Below, in pieces: positions 45,267 to 55,863 of a DNA stretch of 64,000 nt. The position numbers and the translations under genes were made by a program. This stretch comes from Azospirillum humicireducens (GTDB lineage Bacteria > Pseudomonadota > Alphaproteobacteria > Azospirillales > Azospirillaceae): the NCBI RefSeq assembly GCF_001639105.2, contig NZ_CP015285.1, forward strand, positions 2,782,001 through 2,846,000. The letters are read 5' to 3'. The notes beneath the pieces are model-generated. The model had not been told where the DNA came from. It made no database searches and worked only from the letters and a program-made list of their open reading frames with translations. The stretch's first letter is position 1. Each line of letters starts with the position of its first letter.

Positions 45267-45270
<4 letters not shown>
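45004..45270 (-). CDS. Small conserved-looking protein cotranscribed with norR
   Basis: An 88-residue soluble protein, not recognised. It contains WRDDIDALVFRPAG and a central GWCAVHRLAFRALLG, with one Cys and several His residues (VHR, AHAAAHR) that could bind metal or haem, though this is only a possibility. Its ATG overlaps the norR stop by four bases (ATGA), so it is translated with the nitric-oxide regulator. The DUF1488-like layout was considered but not confirmed. Confidence 0.75.
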
Positions 45271-46856
<1,586 letters not shown>

Positions 46857-46876
46857 ACGACATCATAACCCGCGTG

Positions 46877-46887
46877 GTCGCTTTGAC
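46877..46887. promoter_or_regulatory. Candidate NorR enhancer site, GT-N7-AC
   Basis: GTCGCTTTGAC fits the NorR half-consensus GT-N7-AC and lies about 55 bases upstream of the sigma-54 promoter. The nine bases GTCGCTTTG recur at 46924-46932, just before the -24 box, and another GT-N7-AC occurs at 46851-46861. The consensus is loose, so these are candidates only. Confidence 0.45.
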
Positions 46888-46930
46888 AACGGCCCCCACG
46901 CACGACGCCGGTTCCCGCGCTGCGTCGCTT

Positions 46931-46945
46931 TGGCACAGGGATTGC
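46931..46945 (+). promoter_or_regulatory. Sigma-54 promoter of hmp
   Basis: TGGCAC-N5-TTGC is a perfect match to the -24/-12 consensus, located 45 bases before the hmp start. With a NorR gene next door, nitric-oxide induction of hmp is strongly suggested. Confidence 0.88.
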
Positions 46946-46989
46946 CACCAGATTGCGACATCGTGACGCGCAAAAGGATTGCCCCCTCC

Positions 46990-48165
46990 ATGCTGACGCC
47001 TGCCCAGATCGCCGTCATCAAGGCCACCGCCCCCGTCGTCGCCGCCAATGCCAACCGGATCACCGGCACCTTCTATCCCCTGATGTTCGAGCGCTTCCCC
47101 GAGGTGCGTGCCGTCTTCAACCAGAGCCACCAGCGCAGCAGCGCCCAGCCGGAAGCGCTGGCGAACGCCATCATCGCCTATGCCTCCAACATCGACCGTC
47201 TGGAGGTTCTGGGGCCGGCGGTCGAAGGCATCGTGCAGAAGCACGTCTCGCTGAACATAACCCCCGACCAGTACAAGATCGTCGGCACCTGCCTGATGGA
47301 GGCCATCGGCAAGGTCCTGGGCGATGCGGTGACGGCGGAGGTCGCCGATGCCTGGGGCGCGGCCTACTGGCAACTCGCCGACCTGCTGATCGCGGCGGAG
47401 GAGAAGGAGTATGCACGCAAGGCGGAGCTGACCGGCGGCTGGCGCGGGGCGCGGCGTTTCCGGATCGCGGAGAAGACGCAGGAAAGCGCGGTCATCACCT
47501 CCTTCCGGCTGGCGCCGGTGGATGGCGGGCGGGTGATGGGTTTCCTGCCCGGCCAGTATCTCGGCCTGCGGCTGACCGTCGAGGGCGAGACGGTCCACCG
47601 CAATTACAGCCTGTCGGCCTCGCCCAACGGCAGTGACTACCGCATCTCGGTGAAGCGTGAGCCGCAAGGTGTGGTCTCCGGCTTCCTGCATGACCGCGCG
47701 CAGGTCGGCGACGAGATCGACGTCTACCCCCCGGCCGGCGAATTCGTGCTGCGCGAGGGGCACGGTCCGCTGATGCTGATCACCGGCGGCGTCGGCCAGA
47801 CCCCCGCGCTCCCGCTGGCCGAGCAGGCGCTGGCCGCCGGCCGCAAGGTGATCTACGTGCATGCGGCGCTGAACGGCTCCGTCCACGCCTTCCGCCAGCA
47901 GATCGACCGGCTTGCCCAACTGCACGACGGGCTGAAGCCGGTCTATTGCTATGCCGACCCGCAGCCGGGCGACCGCCCGCACATGGTGGGCCTGCTCGAC
48001 CAGGACCGTTTGGCTGACCTGCTGCCGAAGGAGGCGGGCGTCGCCGCCTATGTCGTCGGTCCGAAGCCCTTCATGGCCGCGGTGGTGAAAGCGCTCACTG
48101 CGCTTGGCCTTCCGGAGTCGGCCATCGTCCATGAGTTCTTCGGTCCGCGGGAGGCGCTTGCCTGA
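46990..48165 (+). CDS. hmp: Flavohaemoprotein, nitric oxide dioxygenase
   Basis: Hmp oxidises nitric oxide to nitrate with oxygen and NAD(P)H. The 391-residue protein has a globin domain (1-140) with distal-pocket FNQSHQ region and the proximal His in KHVSLNI, a FAD domain with HRNYSLSAS, and an NAD domain with LITGGVGQTPALPL and C-terminal IVHEFFGP. All catalytic features are intact. It is expressed from a sigma-54 promoter next to norR and is followed by a strong terminator, so it is a single-gene unit. Confidence 0.96.
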   Translation: MLTPAQIAVIKATAPVVAANANRITGTFYPLMFERFPEVRAVFNQSHQRSSAQPEALANAIIAYASNIDRLEVLGPAVEGIVQKHVSLNITPDQYKIVGTCLMEAIGKVLGDAVTAEVADAWGAAYWQLADLLIAAEEKEYARKAELTGGWRGARRFRIAEKTQESAVITSFRLAPVDGGRVMGFLPGQYLGLRLTVEGETVHRNYSLSASPNGSDYRISVKREPQGVVSGFLHDRAQVGDEIDVYPPAGEFVLREGHGPLMLITGGVGQTPALPLAEQALAAGRKVIYVHAALNGSVHAFRQQIDRLAQLHDGLKPVYCYADPQPGDRPHMVGLLDQDRLADLLPKEAGVAAYVVGPKPFMAAVVKALTALGLPESAIVHEFFGPREALA

Positions 48166-48649
48166 CCGGCGATCTCCTATCGCTGCCTCCTTGTCGGCGG
48201 GCCGGCCCTTCGATCCTGGGCCGGCCCGTTCGTGTTTCTGCCCGGTCGATCCCGAAAAACTCTCTCGAAGATTGAAAAGAAAACTATTATATCAGTACGA
48301 AAATGCGACTATCGAGCTGCCCAGAGCCATGCCGCGGGTGAAATGAGGGTGCCGCGCGTCTATTCGCTGAAATGGCTCTAGGACAATGGCAAAGGGTCAT
48401 CGCGCTGCGGCCACCTCCATCCCACCCAACGGAAAGATCGGGGATTCTCCTTATATATTTCTTAGTGATTTTGGCGCTTCCCTAGTCGTCCGGACACCGA
48501 ATTATATACAATTGTTCCCTTCTCCTGACATCGCCATCACCTGTCCGGCGAAGGGGACGGACGCAACGACCAATGCGGCGAGAGCCGGAACGGCCGACCG
48601 CAGAGAGACCTGATTGTGCTGGCGCACTGGCGCCAGGGGGGAGGACGGG
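48166..48649. other. Intergenic region between hmp and the third chemoreceptor
   Basis: About 480 bases. It starts with the hmp terminator (48198-48235). The rest has two markedly AT-rich stretches (48255-48320 and 48445-48520) that probably contain the chemoreceptor promoter. No gene, known operator or RNA is recognised. Confidence 0.65.
48198..48235 (+). terminator. Terminator of hmp
   Basis: Perfect 11-base stem CGGGCCGGCCC (48198-48208) with GGGCCGGCCCG (48218-48228), nine-base loop, then TTCGTGTTT. Confidence 0.8.
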
Positions 48650-50815
48650 ATGTCGAACGTTAGTCATCGGAAACCGACCGCGATGGGCACCGCATGGTAT
48701 TCCGGTCTGCGCGCGAAGTTGATGATCGCCATCGGCGTCGTGCTGTCCGGCACGCTGGTGGCTGCAGCCGTGGCGCTGATCGGTTATGCCAACGTGCGCA
48801 CCACCATCGACGCCATCGTGGGCGAGGCGGTGCCGGCGATGACCGAAGGCATGGGTGTGGCCCAGCAGGCCGAACGGCTGGTGGCACTTGCCCCCGAACT
48901 GACCTCCGCCGACGAGGCCGCCGAACGCGAGGCGGTGTCCGCCCGCATCGCCGCGGCGAAGGAGGAATTCAACGCGCGTCTCGGCCGGCTGCGGGCCATC
49001 GGTTCCGCCGGTGCTGTTCTGACCGCCATCGAAGACTCCTCGAAGGGGCTGCTCGGCAACCTCGTGCAGCTCGATCAGGCGGCGGCGGATCGGGTCGCGC
49101 TTGCCGCGGCACGGCAGTCGATGCTGCCCAAAGTGATGGCCGCGGAAGCCGAAATCCAGAAATTCGCGGCCCCCTGGACTTCCGTCCTCAACAACGACGA
49201 GCAGCAGGCGCGCTCGGTCCTTGCCGACCCTGACGCCGAGCCCGCCACTCTGCGTGAGGCCGCAGCCAACCTGAACCGGATCCTGACGCAGAGGAAGCCG
49301 TTGGCGACTGTCACCGCCGAAGCGGCCAATGTCCGCAACATGCTGATGGAGGCGGCGACCACCCGTGACGACCAGCGGCTTGCGATCATCGAGACCCGTG
49401 TCGGCGTGGCGCTGGCCGGGCTCTCCAGCGCAGCGCAGGCTCTGCCGGACCGTCTGGCCGCCGTTGCGTCCAAGCAGGCGGAGCTTCTGACCGGCTATTC
49501 CGTCGGCGAGCAGTCGATGGTCACCCTGCGCCAGAAGGAACTGGCGATCGAGGGCTATTTCGCCCAGCTGCTGGAGAGCAACCACGCGCTCGCCGGTACC
49601 CTGTCCAAGGGGATCGCCACCCTGGTCGACGCCCAGAAGCAGGGGATCGCCGAGGCCAACGCTGCAACTTCCAGCATGCTGGACAACAGCCGCCTGACCC
49701 AGATCGCGGTCTCGGCTGCCAGCATCCTGGTGTCGATTCTGGTCGTCTGGCTCTATGTCGGCCGCATCATCATCCGCCGGATGCTGTCGCTGAAGGCCGG
49801 AATGGACCGCATCGCCGCCGGCGATCTGGATGCCGAGATCGCGCTCGACGGCCATGATGAGATCGCGGAGATGGGGACGGCGCTGCTCGTTTTCCGCGAT
49901 ACCGCGCGCGAGGTGGAAACGACCCGCGCCGCCGCGGAGGCCGAACGCCAACGGGCAGCCGGCGAGCGCCGCGACGCCATGCTGTCGCTGGCCGACCAGT
50001 TCGAGAATGGCGTCAAGGTGGTGGTGGAAACGGTGTCCGCCGCAGCGACGCAGATGCACCAGACCGCCGCCGGCATGGTGGCGACCGCCGACGACACCTC
50101 GCGCCAGGCCGGCAACGCCGCCGAAGCGGCGGAAACCGCCTCGGTCAACGTCGACGGTGCGGCATCCGCCGCTCATGAACTGTCGCAGTCGATCAGCGAG
50201 ATCGCCCGGCAGGTGACCGAATCGGCAACCATCGCCGCCAAGGCCGCCAACGAGGCGGAGCGCACCGACGGCACGATGCGCGAACTGAACGACGCGGCCA
50301 GCCGGATCGGCGCCGTGCTGGATCTGATTTCCGACATCGCCGGTCAGACCAACCTGTTGGCGCTCAACGCCACCATCGAGGCGGCGCGGGCCGGCGAGGC
50401 CGGCAAGGGCTTCGCCGTCGTCGCGCAGGAGGTCAAGCAGCTTGCCAGCCAGACCGCCAAGGCCACCGACCAGATCGCCGGTCAGATCGGCGCCATGCAG
50501 CAGGCGACCGGCGAAGCGGTGAATGCCATCCGCAGCATCGGCATGACCATCGGCCGGCTGAACGACATCGCCGCCAGCATCGCCGCGGCGGTGGAGCAGC
50601 AGGGTGCGGCCACCTCCGAGATCGCCCGCAATGTTCAGCAGGCGGCGGGCGGCACCGCCCAGGCCTCGCAGAACATCGGCGAGGTCCGCACCGCCGTCGG
50701 CCAGACCGGCCAGTCCGCGCAGGAGGTGCTGTCGGTCGCCCAGGAGGTCTCGACCCAGACCACCCGCCTGCAGCAGCAGATCGACCGCTTCCTGCGTCAG
50801 GTGCGGTCGGCGTAA
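48650..50815 (+). CDS. Methyl-accepting chemotaxis protein
   Basis: Third chemoreceptor, 721 residues. The ATG at 48650 follows GGGGGGAGGACGGG and is preferred over a GTG at 48614. First membrane helix at about 24-46 ([20 protein letters not shown]), a helical periplasmic domain of about 300 residues, second helix near 350-372, HAMP, and the signalling domain with tip [20 protein letters not shown]. The periplasmic helices resemble those of the receptor at 1-2229 in general layout (Ala/Glu-rich, [15 protein letters not shown]). A bidirectional terminator separates it from the convergent hydrolase gene. Confidence 0.95.
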   Translation: MSNVSHRKPTAMGTAWYSGLRAKLMIAIGVVLSGTLVAAAVALIGYANVRTTIDAIVGEAVPAMTEGMGVAQQAERLVALAPELTSADEAAEREAVSARIAAAKEEFNARLGRLRAIGSAGAVLTAIEDSSKGLLGNLVQLDQAAADRVALAAARQSMLPKVMAAEAEIQKFAAPWTSVLNNDEQQARSVLADPDAEPATLREAAANLNRILTQRKPLATVTAEAANVRNMLMEAATTRDDQRLAIIETRVGVALAGLSSAAQALPDRLAAVASKQAELLTGYSVGEQSMVTLRQKELAIEGYFAQLLESNHALAGTLSKGIATLVDAQKQGIAEANAATSSMLDNSRLTQIAVSAASILVSILVVWLYVGRIIIRRMLSLKAGMDRIAAGDLDAEIALDGHDEIAEMGTALLVFRDTAREVETTRAAAEAERQRAAGERRDAMLSLADQFENGVKVVVETVSAAATQMHQTAAGMVATADDTSRQAGNAAEAAETASVNVDGAASAAHELSQSISEIARQVTESATIAAKAANEAERTDGTMRELNDAASRIGAVLDLISDIAGQTNLLALNATIEAARAGEAGKGFAVVAQEVKQLASQTAKATDQIAGQIGAMQQATGEAVNAIRSIGMTIGRLNDIAASIAAAVEQQGAATSEIARNVQQAAGGTAQASQNIGEVRTAVGQTGQSAQEVLSVAQEVSTQTTRLQQQIDRFLRQVRSA

Positions 50816-50820
50816 CGATG

Positions 50821-50859
50821 GGAAGGCGCCCCTCTCGCTGTGGGAGAGGGGCGCCTTCC
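50821..50859. terminator. Bidirectional terminator between convergent genes
   Basis: GGAAGGCGCCCCTCTC (50821-50836) pairs perfectly with 50844-50859 across a seven-base loop, placed exactly between the stops of the chemoreceptor and the FAH-family gene. Confidence 0.82.
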
Positions 50860-50861
50860 GA

Positions 50862-51704
50862 TCAGCCCTGGACCACAGTCTGGCGCTGGCTGCCCAGCCC
50901 CTCGATGCCCAGTTCCACCACGTCGCCGGCCTTCAGGAAGACCTGCGGCTTCTGTCCCATGCCGACGCCCGGCGGGGTGCCGGTGGAGATGATGTCGCCC
51001 GGCTGCAGGCTCATGAAGCGCGACAGATAGGACACCAGATAGCGCACGCCATAGACCATGGTGGCGCTGCTGCCGTCCTGATAGCGGTGGCCGTTGACCT
51101 CCAGCCACATCTTCAGCGTCTGCGGATCCTCGACCTCGTCGCGCGTCACCAGCCAGGGGCCGGTCGGGCCGAAGCTGTCGCAGCTCTTGCCCTTGGTCCA
51201 TTGGCCCTGCCGCTCGATCTGGAAAGCGCGCTCGGACACGTCGTTGACGATGCAATAGCCGGCGACATGGTCCATCGCCTCGTCTTCCGAGACGTATTTG
51301 GCGGTCTTGCCGATCACGAAGGCCAGTTCGACCTCCCAATCGGTCTTCTCCGATCCGCGCGGCAGCTCGATCGGATCATTCGGACCGACGATGGCGCTGG
51401 TCGCCTTCATGAAGATGATCGGCTCCGGAGGCACCGCCATGCCCGTCTCCGCCGCATGGTCGGAGAAATTCAGGCCGATGCAGACCATCTTGCCGACGCG
51501 GCCGACACAGGGGCCGAGGCGCGGATTGCCCTCCACCAGCGGCAGCGACGCCGGGTCGATGGTCCGCAGGCGGTCCAGCCCGTCCGGCAGCAGCACCGCT
51601 CCGGCAATGTCGTCCACATGGGCGGACAGATCGCGGATGCGGCCATCGGCGTCCAGCAGACCCGGCTTTTCCTGGCCCGGCGGGCCGTAGCGCAGCAGTT
51701 TCAT
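50862..51704 (-). CDS. Fumarylacetoacetate hydrolase family protein
   Basis: A 280-residue FAH-family enzyme, probably acting on a 2-keto or 2,4-diketo acid. Family features: CIGLNFSDHAAE with the conserved His, the metal-binding glutamates in DWEVELAFVIGK, NDVSERAFQIE, WTKGKSCDSFGPTGPW and TGTPPGVGMGQKP. Proteins with this exact pattern are often called 2,4-diketo-3-deoxy-L-fuconate hydrolase or, loosely, ureidoglycolate lyase; substrate is not settled by sequence. GGGAAGAG precedes the start. It is divergent from hexR, sharing its control region, which hints at a sugar-acid role. Confidence 0.88.
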   Translation of the reverse strand: MKLLRYGPPGQEKPGLLDADGRIRDLSAHVDDIAGAVLLPDGLDRLRTIDPASLPLVEGNPRLGPCVGRVGKMVCIGLNFSDHAAETGMAVPPEPIIFMKATSAIVGPNDPIELPRGSEKTDWEVELAFVIGKTAKYVSEDEAMDHVAGYCIVNDVSERAFQIERQGQWTKGKSCDSFGPTGPWLVTRDEVEDPQTLKMWLEVNGHRYQDGSSATMVYGVRYLVSYLSRFMSLQPGDIISTGTPPGVGMGQKPQVFLKAGDVVELGIEGLGSQRQTVVQG

Positions 51705-51786
51705 GAAAACTCTTCCCTGATAGGAGATTGGCGCCCGCCGATCCTGACCGGTCGGCGCCGAAAGTAAAGGGGGGAAGCGAACGAAA

Positions 51787-51801
51787 TGTAGCGTTACTCC
51801 A
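51787..51801. promoter_or_regulatory. Degenerate HexR-like site near the FAH-family gene
   Basis: TGTAGCGTTACTCCA matches the HexR box at 51828-51842 in 10 of 15 positions and lies 83 bases before the FAH-family start. It could be a secondary site; weak evidence. Confidence 0.35.
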
Positions 51802-51827
51802 CAGAACGGTCGACAGGGCCGTATATC

Positions 51828-51842
51828 TGTAGTAAAACTACA
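51828..51842. promoter_or_regulatory. HexR operator upstream of hexR-eda
   Basis: TGTAGTAAAACTACA is a perfect inverted repeat and agrees with the HexR consensus (TGTARTWWWAYTACA). It lies 43 bases before hexR. HexR repressors release their boxes when bound to 2-keto-3-deoxy-6-phosphogluconate, so autoregulation with eda is expected. Confidence 0.88.
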
Positions 51843-51884
51843 TCAGGGTCGCAGGCAGCCGGAACGGCCGCCGCGCCTACCCCG

Positions 51885-52823
51885 GTGGACACCCGCATGC
51901 TGGACATGATCGCATCCTCACTCGACAGGCTCCGCCGGGCGGAAGCCGCGGTGGCGCGTACCGTGCTGGCGGCTCCCCATGCCGCCGTGCGCGCCAGTCT
52001 GGCCCAGCTTGCGGGCAAGGCCGGGGTCAGCGAACCGTCCGTCCTGCGCTTCTGCCGCACCGCCGGCTTCGGCGGCTTCCATGAATTCAAGATCGCGCTG
52101 GCCCAGCATCTGGCGGCATCCGCCGCGCGGGAGGAGGCCGGCGACCGCCCGACCCCGCTGGTGCGCGACCTCACTCCCGGTGACAGCGTCGCCAGTGCGA
52201 CGGAAAAGGTGCTGAACCGCTCCATCGACGCGCTGGTCCGCCTGCGCGGGCGTCTGGATACCACGGCGCTGGAGCGGGCGGCCGGTGTGCTGGCACGAGC
52301 CCAGCGGGTGCAGATCGTCGGCGTCGGCGCGTCCGGCACCGTGGCGCTCGACGCCCACCACAAGCTGTTCCGCCTGTTGCCGCAGGTGGCCGCCAGCACC
52401 GACGCCCATCTTCAGGCGATGGCCGCGGCGACGCTGGGCCCTGGCGATGCGCTGCTGGCGATCTCCAAGACCGGCACCAGCGACGAGATCTTCGACGTTG
52501 CGGCCATCGCGCGCGACGGCGGGGCAACGGTGATCGCCATCACCGCATCGGCAACGCCGCTCGCCGAACGCGCCGACATCCGCCTGACCGTCGACGTCGA
52601 CGAGGACACCGCGGTCCATACCCCGATGGCCTCCCGCCTTGCCCAGCTGGCCCTCATCGACGCACTGACCGTCGCCGTCGGGCTGCAGGCTCCCCCCGGT
52701 CTCGACCGCCGCCTTGCCCGCATCAAGGCCGTCCTGGCCGGCCACCACCGCGTACCGGACCGTCCGGCCTCCGGCGCTCCGTCGCTTTCCCAATTCCCCC
52801 AGAAGAGTCCCGAGGAATCCTGA
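51885..52823 (+). CDS. hexR: HexR-type transcriptional regulator (RpiR family)
   Basis: A 312-residue regulator: N-terminal HTH_6 domain (residues 1-80, with SLAQLAGKAGVSEPSVLRFC) and a SIS sugar-phosphate domain (about 130-260; VGVGASGTVALDAHHKLFRL and SKTGTSDEIFDVA). HexR controls Entner-Doudoroff genes and senses KDPG. The start is either GTG at 51885 or ATG at 51897; neither has a strong ribosome site. A perfect HexR box precedes it and eda starts in its stop codon, confirming assignment. Confidence 0.9.
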   Translation: MDTRMLDMIASSLDRLRRAEAAVARTVLAAPHAAVRASLAQLAGKAGVSEPSVLRFCRTAGFGGFHEFKIALAQHLAASAAREEAGDRPTPLVRDLTPGDSVASATEKVLNRSIDALVRLRGRLDTTALERAAGVLARAQRVQIVGVGASGTVALDAHHKLFRLLPQVAASTDAHLQAMAAATLGPGDALLAISKTGTSDEIFDVAAIARDGGATVIAITASATPLAERADIRLTVDVDEDTAVHTPMASRLAQLALIDALTVAVGLQAPPGLDRRLARIKAVLAGHHRVPDRPASGAPSLSQFPQKSPEES

Positions 52824-53476
52824 TGTCCACCACCCCGACCGCTTCCGAGATCCTGGATCAGCTCGTCGCCTACGGCGTCGTTCCGGTCATCCGCAACAGC
52901 TCCGCCGATCTGGCGCGCACCGCCGTCAGCTGGCTGCGCGAGGCCGGCTACGGCACCTTCGAGATCACCATGACCACCCCCGGCGCCGTCGGCCTGATCG
53001 AGGAGCTGTCGGCGGAGGGCGGCGCCCTGATCGGTGCCGGCACCGTCCTGACCCCGGCGGCCGTCGCCGACGTGGTGAAGGCCGGCGCCAAATATGTCGT
53101 GTCGCCCTGCGTGGTGCCGAAGGTGGCCGCCGCCTGCCGCGACCATGGCGTGGCCTGCCTGATGGGCGCCCTGACCCCGACCGAGGTGCATGCCGCCATT
53201 TCCGCCGGTGCAGACGCCATCAAGATCTTCCCCGCCTCCACCGTCGGCCCGGCGCACATCAAGGCGCTGAAGTCTGTCTTCCCCGGTGTCCGCTTCGTCC
53301 CCACCGGCGGCATCGACGCCACCACCGTGGCCTCCTACGTCGCGGCCGGCGTGGCCTGTGTCGGAGCCGGCGGCAAGCTGGTGGACGAGGGTCTGGTCAA
53401 GAAGGGCGACCGCGAGGCCATCCTGGCCGCCGGCCGCCAGCTGATGGACGCCTACCGGGCCGCCAAGGGCGCCTGA
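52823..53476 (+). CDS. eda: KDPG/KHG aldolase, Entner-Doudoroff pathway
   Basis: Cleaves 2-keto-3-deoxy-6-phosphogluconate to pyruvate and glyceraldehyde 3-phosphate. The 217-residue protein has the catalytic Glu in FEITMTTPGA, GAGTVLTP, VSPCVVPK, the Schiff-base Lys in AIKIFPAS, and the phosphate-binding VPTGGID and GAGGKLV stretches. Its ATG overlaps the hexR stop (TGATG). No edd is adjacent. It can also finish uronate breakdown begun by UxuB and UxuA. Confidence 0.95.
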   Translation: MSTTPTASEILDQLVAYGVVPVIRNSSADLARTAVSWLREAGYGTFEITMTTPGAVGLIEELSAEGGALIGAGTVLTPAAVADVVKAGAKYVVSPCVVPKVAAACRDHGVACLMGALTPTEVHAAISAGADAIKIFPASTVGPAHIKALKSVFPGVRFVPTGGIDATTVASYVAAGVACVGAGGKLVDEGLVKKGDREAILAAGRQLMDAYRAAKGA

Positions 53477-53633
53477 GGCCGATCGGCACGTCTGCAGGTC
53501 TTCCGTCTCTTCTGCATGGCTGCCCAGCCACAGGGTGGCCGGCGACCCATCCGTAACAAGCGTCGCTGCCGGGCCCCGGCCCTATCGGGCTTGCCCGGCA
53601 GCGGAACGCCGTTGCGGAAGGGTGTGCTGTATC

Positions 53634-54953
53634 ATGAATGCGGAGTCTTTGCGGGTCTCCTGTCTCGTGCTGGCGGCGGGACTGATCCTGAGCGTGGCAC
53701 CGGTCCGGGCGATGACCCTGCAGGAGGCGCTTTCGCGCGCTCAGGCGACCAACCCGACGCTGGCCGCCGAAGAAGCCCGCCTGCGCGCGGTCGACGAGCA
53801 GATCCCGCAGGCGATGTCGGGCTATCGGCCGACGGTGACGGCCACGCTGGGTATCAGTCGCGACCTGTCCAACACCCGTTATCAGGCCGGCGGAGACGAA
53901 CGGACGGAGACGAACGCGAAAAGCGTGTCGATCACGGCCAGCCAGCCGCTGTACGACGCCACCGTCGCTCCCGCCGTGCGCCGGGCCGAACGGCTGGTGG
54001 AGGCGGAACGCGCCACTCTGCTGGCGACCGGGCAGACCGTGCTTCTGAACGCCGCGACCGCCTATATGGACGTGGTCAAGAATCAGGAACTGGTGGCATT
54101 GAACGTCGCCAATGAAAAGCTGCTGCAACGGCAGTTGAAGGCGGCCCAGGATCAGGCGCGGGTCGGGGAATACACCCGGACCGATGTCGCCCAGGCGGAA
54201 TCGCGCCTGGCCCAGGCCATCGCGTCGCGTCTGGCGGCCGAGGGCACGCTGGAAACCTCCCGCGCCACCTTCGTGCAGGTCGTCGGTTCGGCGCCCGGCG
54301 TGCTGGCCGCGCCCAAGCCAGCCTTCCGCCTGCCCCGGACGGCGGAAGAGGCGACGGCGCTCGCCCGCGCCAACAACCCATCGGTACTCAGCGCCGCTTA
54401 TGCCGAAGACGCCCAGCGCCACCGGATCGATCAGCAATTCGGCCAGCTTCTGCCCTCCGCCAGCCTGTCTGCCAGCGGATCGCGGACCTGGGATCCGGGC
54501 CGTGACGATGGCATCGATTATACCCGAACCGACAGCCTGACCGCGAAGGTGCAGGTGGTGGCGCCGCTCTATCAGGCCGGCTTGCCGGAGGCGCAGGTGC
54601 GGGAGGCGAAGCACACCGCCCGGCAGTACCGCCTGCAGGCGCGGGACCAGGGCGACCAGAGCGTGGAGAGTGCGATCACAGCCTGGACCTCGCTGGAAAC
54701 CGCAAGGGCCAACATCCGCTCCTATCGCGACCAGATCAAGGCGGCCCAGACCGCGCTGGACGGCATCCGTGAAGAGGCCAAGGTCGGCAGCCGCACCTTG
54801 CTCGATGTTCTGAACCAGGAGCAGGAATTGCTGAACAGCCGCGTCAACCTGATCACCGCCCAACGCGACGAAACGGTCGCCGCCTTCCAGCTGTTGGCCG
54901 CCTGTGGGCAGCTGTCGGCCGAGCGGCTGGGGCTGGAGACGCGGGCACGGTAA
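53634..54953 (+). CDS. TolC family outer-membrane channel protein
   Basis: Outer-membrane efflux or secretion channel of 439 residues. A signal peptide ends near PVRAMTLQEAL; the mature start TLQEALSRAQATNPTL is typical of TolC repeats. Two outer-membrane-efflux repeats are visible, with YRPTVTATLGISRD, ARVGEYTRTDVAQAESRLAQA, LYQAGLPEAQVREAKHTARQ and EAKVGSRTLLDVLNQEQELLN. It stands without a membrane-fusion protein or inner-membrane pump, so partners are elsewhere. GGAAGGG precedes the ATG. The next gene encodes a signal-less protein that may be a secretion substrate. A strong hairpin follows. Confidence 0.92.
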   Translation: MNAESLRVSCLVLAAGLILSVAPVRAMTLQEALSRAQATNPTLAAEEARLRAVDEQIPQAMSGYRPTVTATLGISRDLSNTRYQAGGDERTETNAKSVSITASQPLYDATVAPAVRRAERLVEAERATLLATGQTVLLNAATAYMDVVKNQELVALNVANEKLLQRQLKAAQDQARVGEYTRTDVAQAESRLAQAIASRLAAEGTLETSRATFVQVVGSAPGVLAAPKPAFRLPRTAEEATALARANNPSVLSAAYAEDAQRHRIDQQFGQLLPSASLSASGSRTWDPGRDDGIDYTRTDSLTAKVQVVAPLYQAGLPEAQVREAKHTARQYRLQARDQGDQSVESAITAWTSLETARANIRSYRDQIKAAQTALDGIREEAKVGSRTLLDVLNQEQELLNSRVNLITAQRDETVAAFQLLAACGQLSAERLGLETRAR

Positions 54954-54979
54954 ACGTCGCCTGTTGCGCCGCTGGGAAA

Positions 54980-55021
54980 ATCCTTCCGGCCGGCAGGGGA
55001 AAATCTGCCGGCCGGAAGGAT
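54980..55021 (+). terminator. Hairpin after the TolC-like gene
   Basis: Perfect 17-base stem ATCCTTCCGGCCGGCAG (54980-54996) with 55005-55021, eight-base loop. No T-run follows, but stability is very high. Confidence 0.7.
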
Positions 55022-55128
55022 CGTGGCGTTCGAAGTTCCTTATCTATCAATAGCCTGCGGCTGGCCTGCATTCTGCAATGCCCTGTCCGACATCTCTACA
55101 GGGGATGCGGAACGAGGGAGAGAACGCC

Positions 55129-55848
55129 ATGGTCAGCCTGTCCAGCTACGCCGATGTCGGCAGCATGGCCCAGAGCCTGCAGCAGTCGATCGATGCCGCG
55201 GTCAAGCGGGTGCAGCAGCAGGCGACCGGCAACGGCGGCGCGACCGGCAAGGTCCAGGAGTATGAGAAGACCGTCAACAAGTCGGCGATGAACGCCGCGC
55301 CTTTCGCGACCGGCATCGGCACGCTGACGAAGGATACCAGCAGGCTGAACGTCTTCAGCTCGCTGGCGTCCAACGATCCCGCTGACTTCTACAAGTTCAA
55401 CGTCACCACCTCCGGCGCCGTGACGCTGGGGACGGTCGGCGACGCCGGGGTGCGGCTGCAGTTGATGGACCGCGGCGGCAAGATCATCGCCGACAGCAAC
55501 AAGGATGCAGGCGCCACCTATGATGCCTTCCAGAAGCTGAAATCCGGTCAGCTCACGTTGGACAAAGGCGACTACACGATGCGGATCGCCCGCGACAAGG
55601 ACGTTCCGGTCAAGGATGAAAAGAACTATGGCGTCCAGCTGCGCATGGGCAACTACAGCAAGGACTATGACACCATCGCCAAGCAGCCGGCCAAAGGTGA
55701 CAACCCCTTCGGCGGCAACACCAGGCTGCAGGGGCTTGCCGCGATCCTCGGAGCCGGCAGCGCCTCCACCAACTCCGCCACAATGATGCTGGGCGGATCC
55801 GGCGGCAGCTATGGCGGGCGCGGATCGCTGCTGAACGCGCTGTTGTAG
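55129..55848 (+). CDS. PPC-like beta-sandwich protein, possible secreted protein
   Basis: A 239-residue protein without an N-terminal signal peptide. Residues 60-175 resemble bacterial pre-peptidase C-terminal (PPC) domains: SSLASNDPADFYKFNVTTSG, VRLQLMDRGGKIIADSN and LDKGDYTMRIARD. The C-terminal 40 residues are rich in Gly and Ser and end in hydrophobic LLNALL, a style seen in type I secretion substrates. GGGAGAG precedes the ATG at 55129, favouring it over 55078. It follows the TolC-like gene. Type I export is inferred from position and tail; the protein could also be cytoplasmic. Confidence 0.75.
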   Translation: MVSLSSYADVGSMAQSLQQSIDAAVKRVQQQATGNGGATGKVQEYEKTVNKSAMNAAPFATGIGTLTKDTSRLNVFSSLASNDPADFYKFNVTTSGAVTLGTVGDAGVRLQLMDRGGKIIADSNKDAGATYDAFQKLKSGQLTLDKGDYTMRIARDKDVPVKDEKNYGVQLRMGNYSKDYDTIAKQPAKGDNPFGGNTRLQGLAAILGAGSASTNSATMMLGGSGGSYGGRGSLLNALL

Positions 55849-55863
55849 GGAGGAGACCCGGTC

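Noticed and set aside
48240..48649. AT-rich gap considered for an RNA gene or riboswitch.
   Set aside because: No stable extended fold, known motif or terminator was seen after it; most likely a promoter region.
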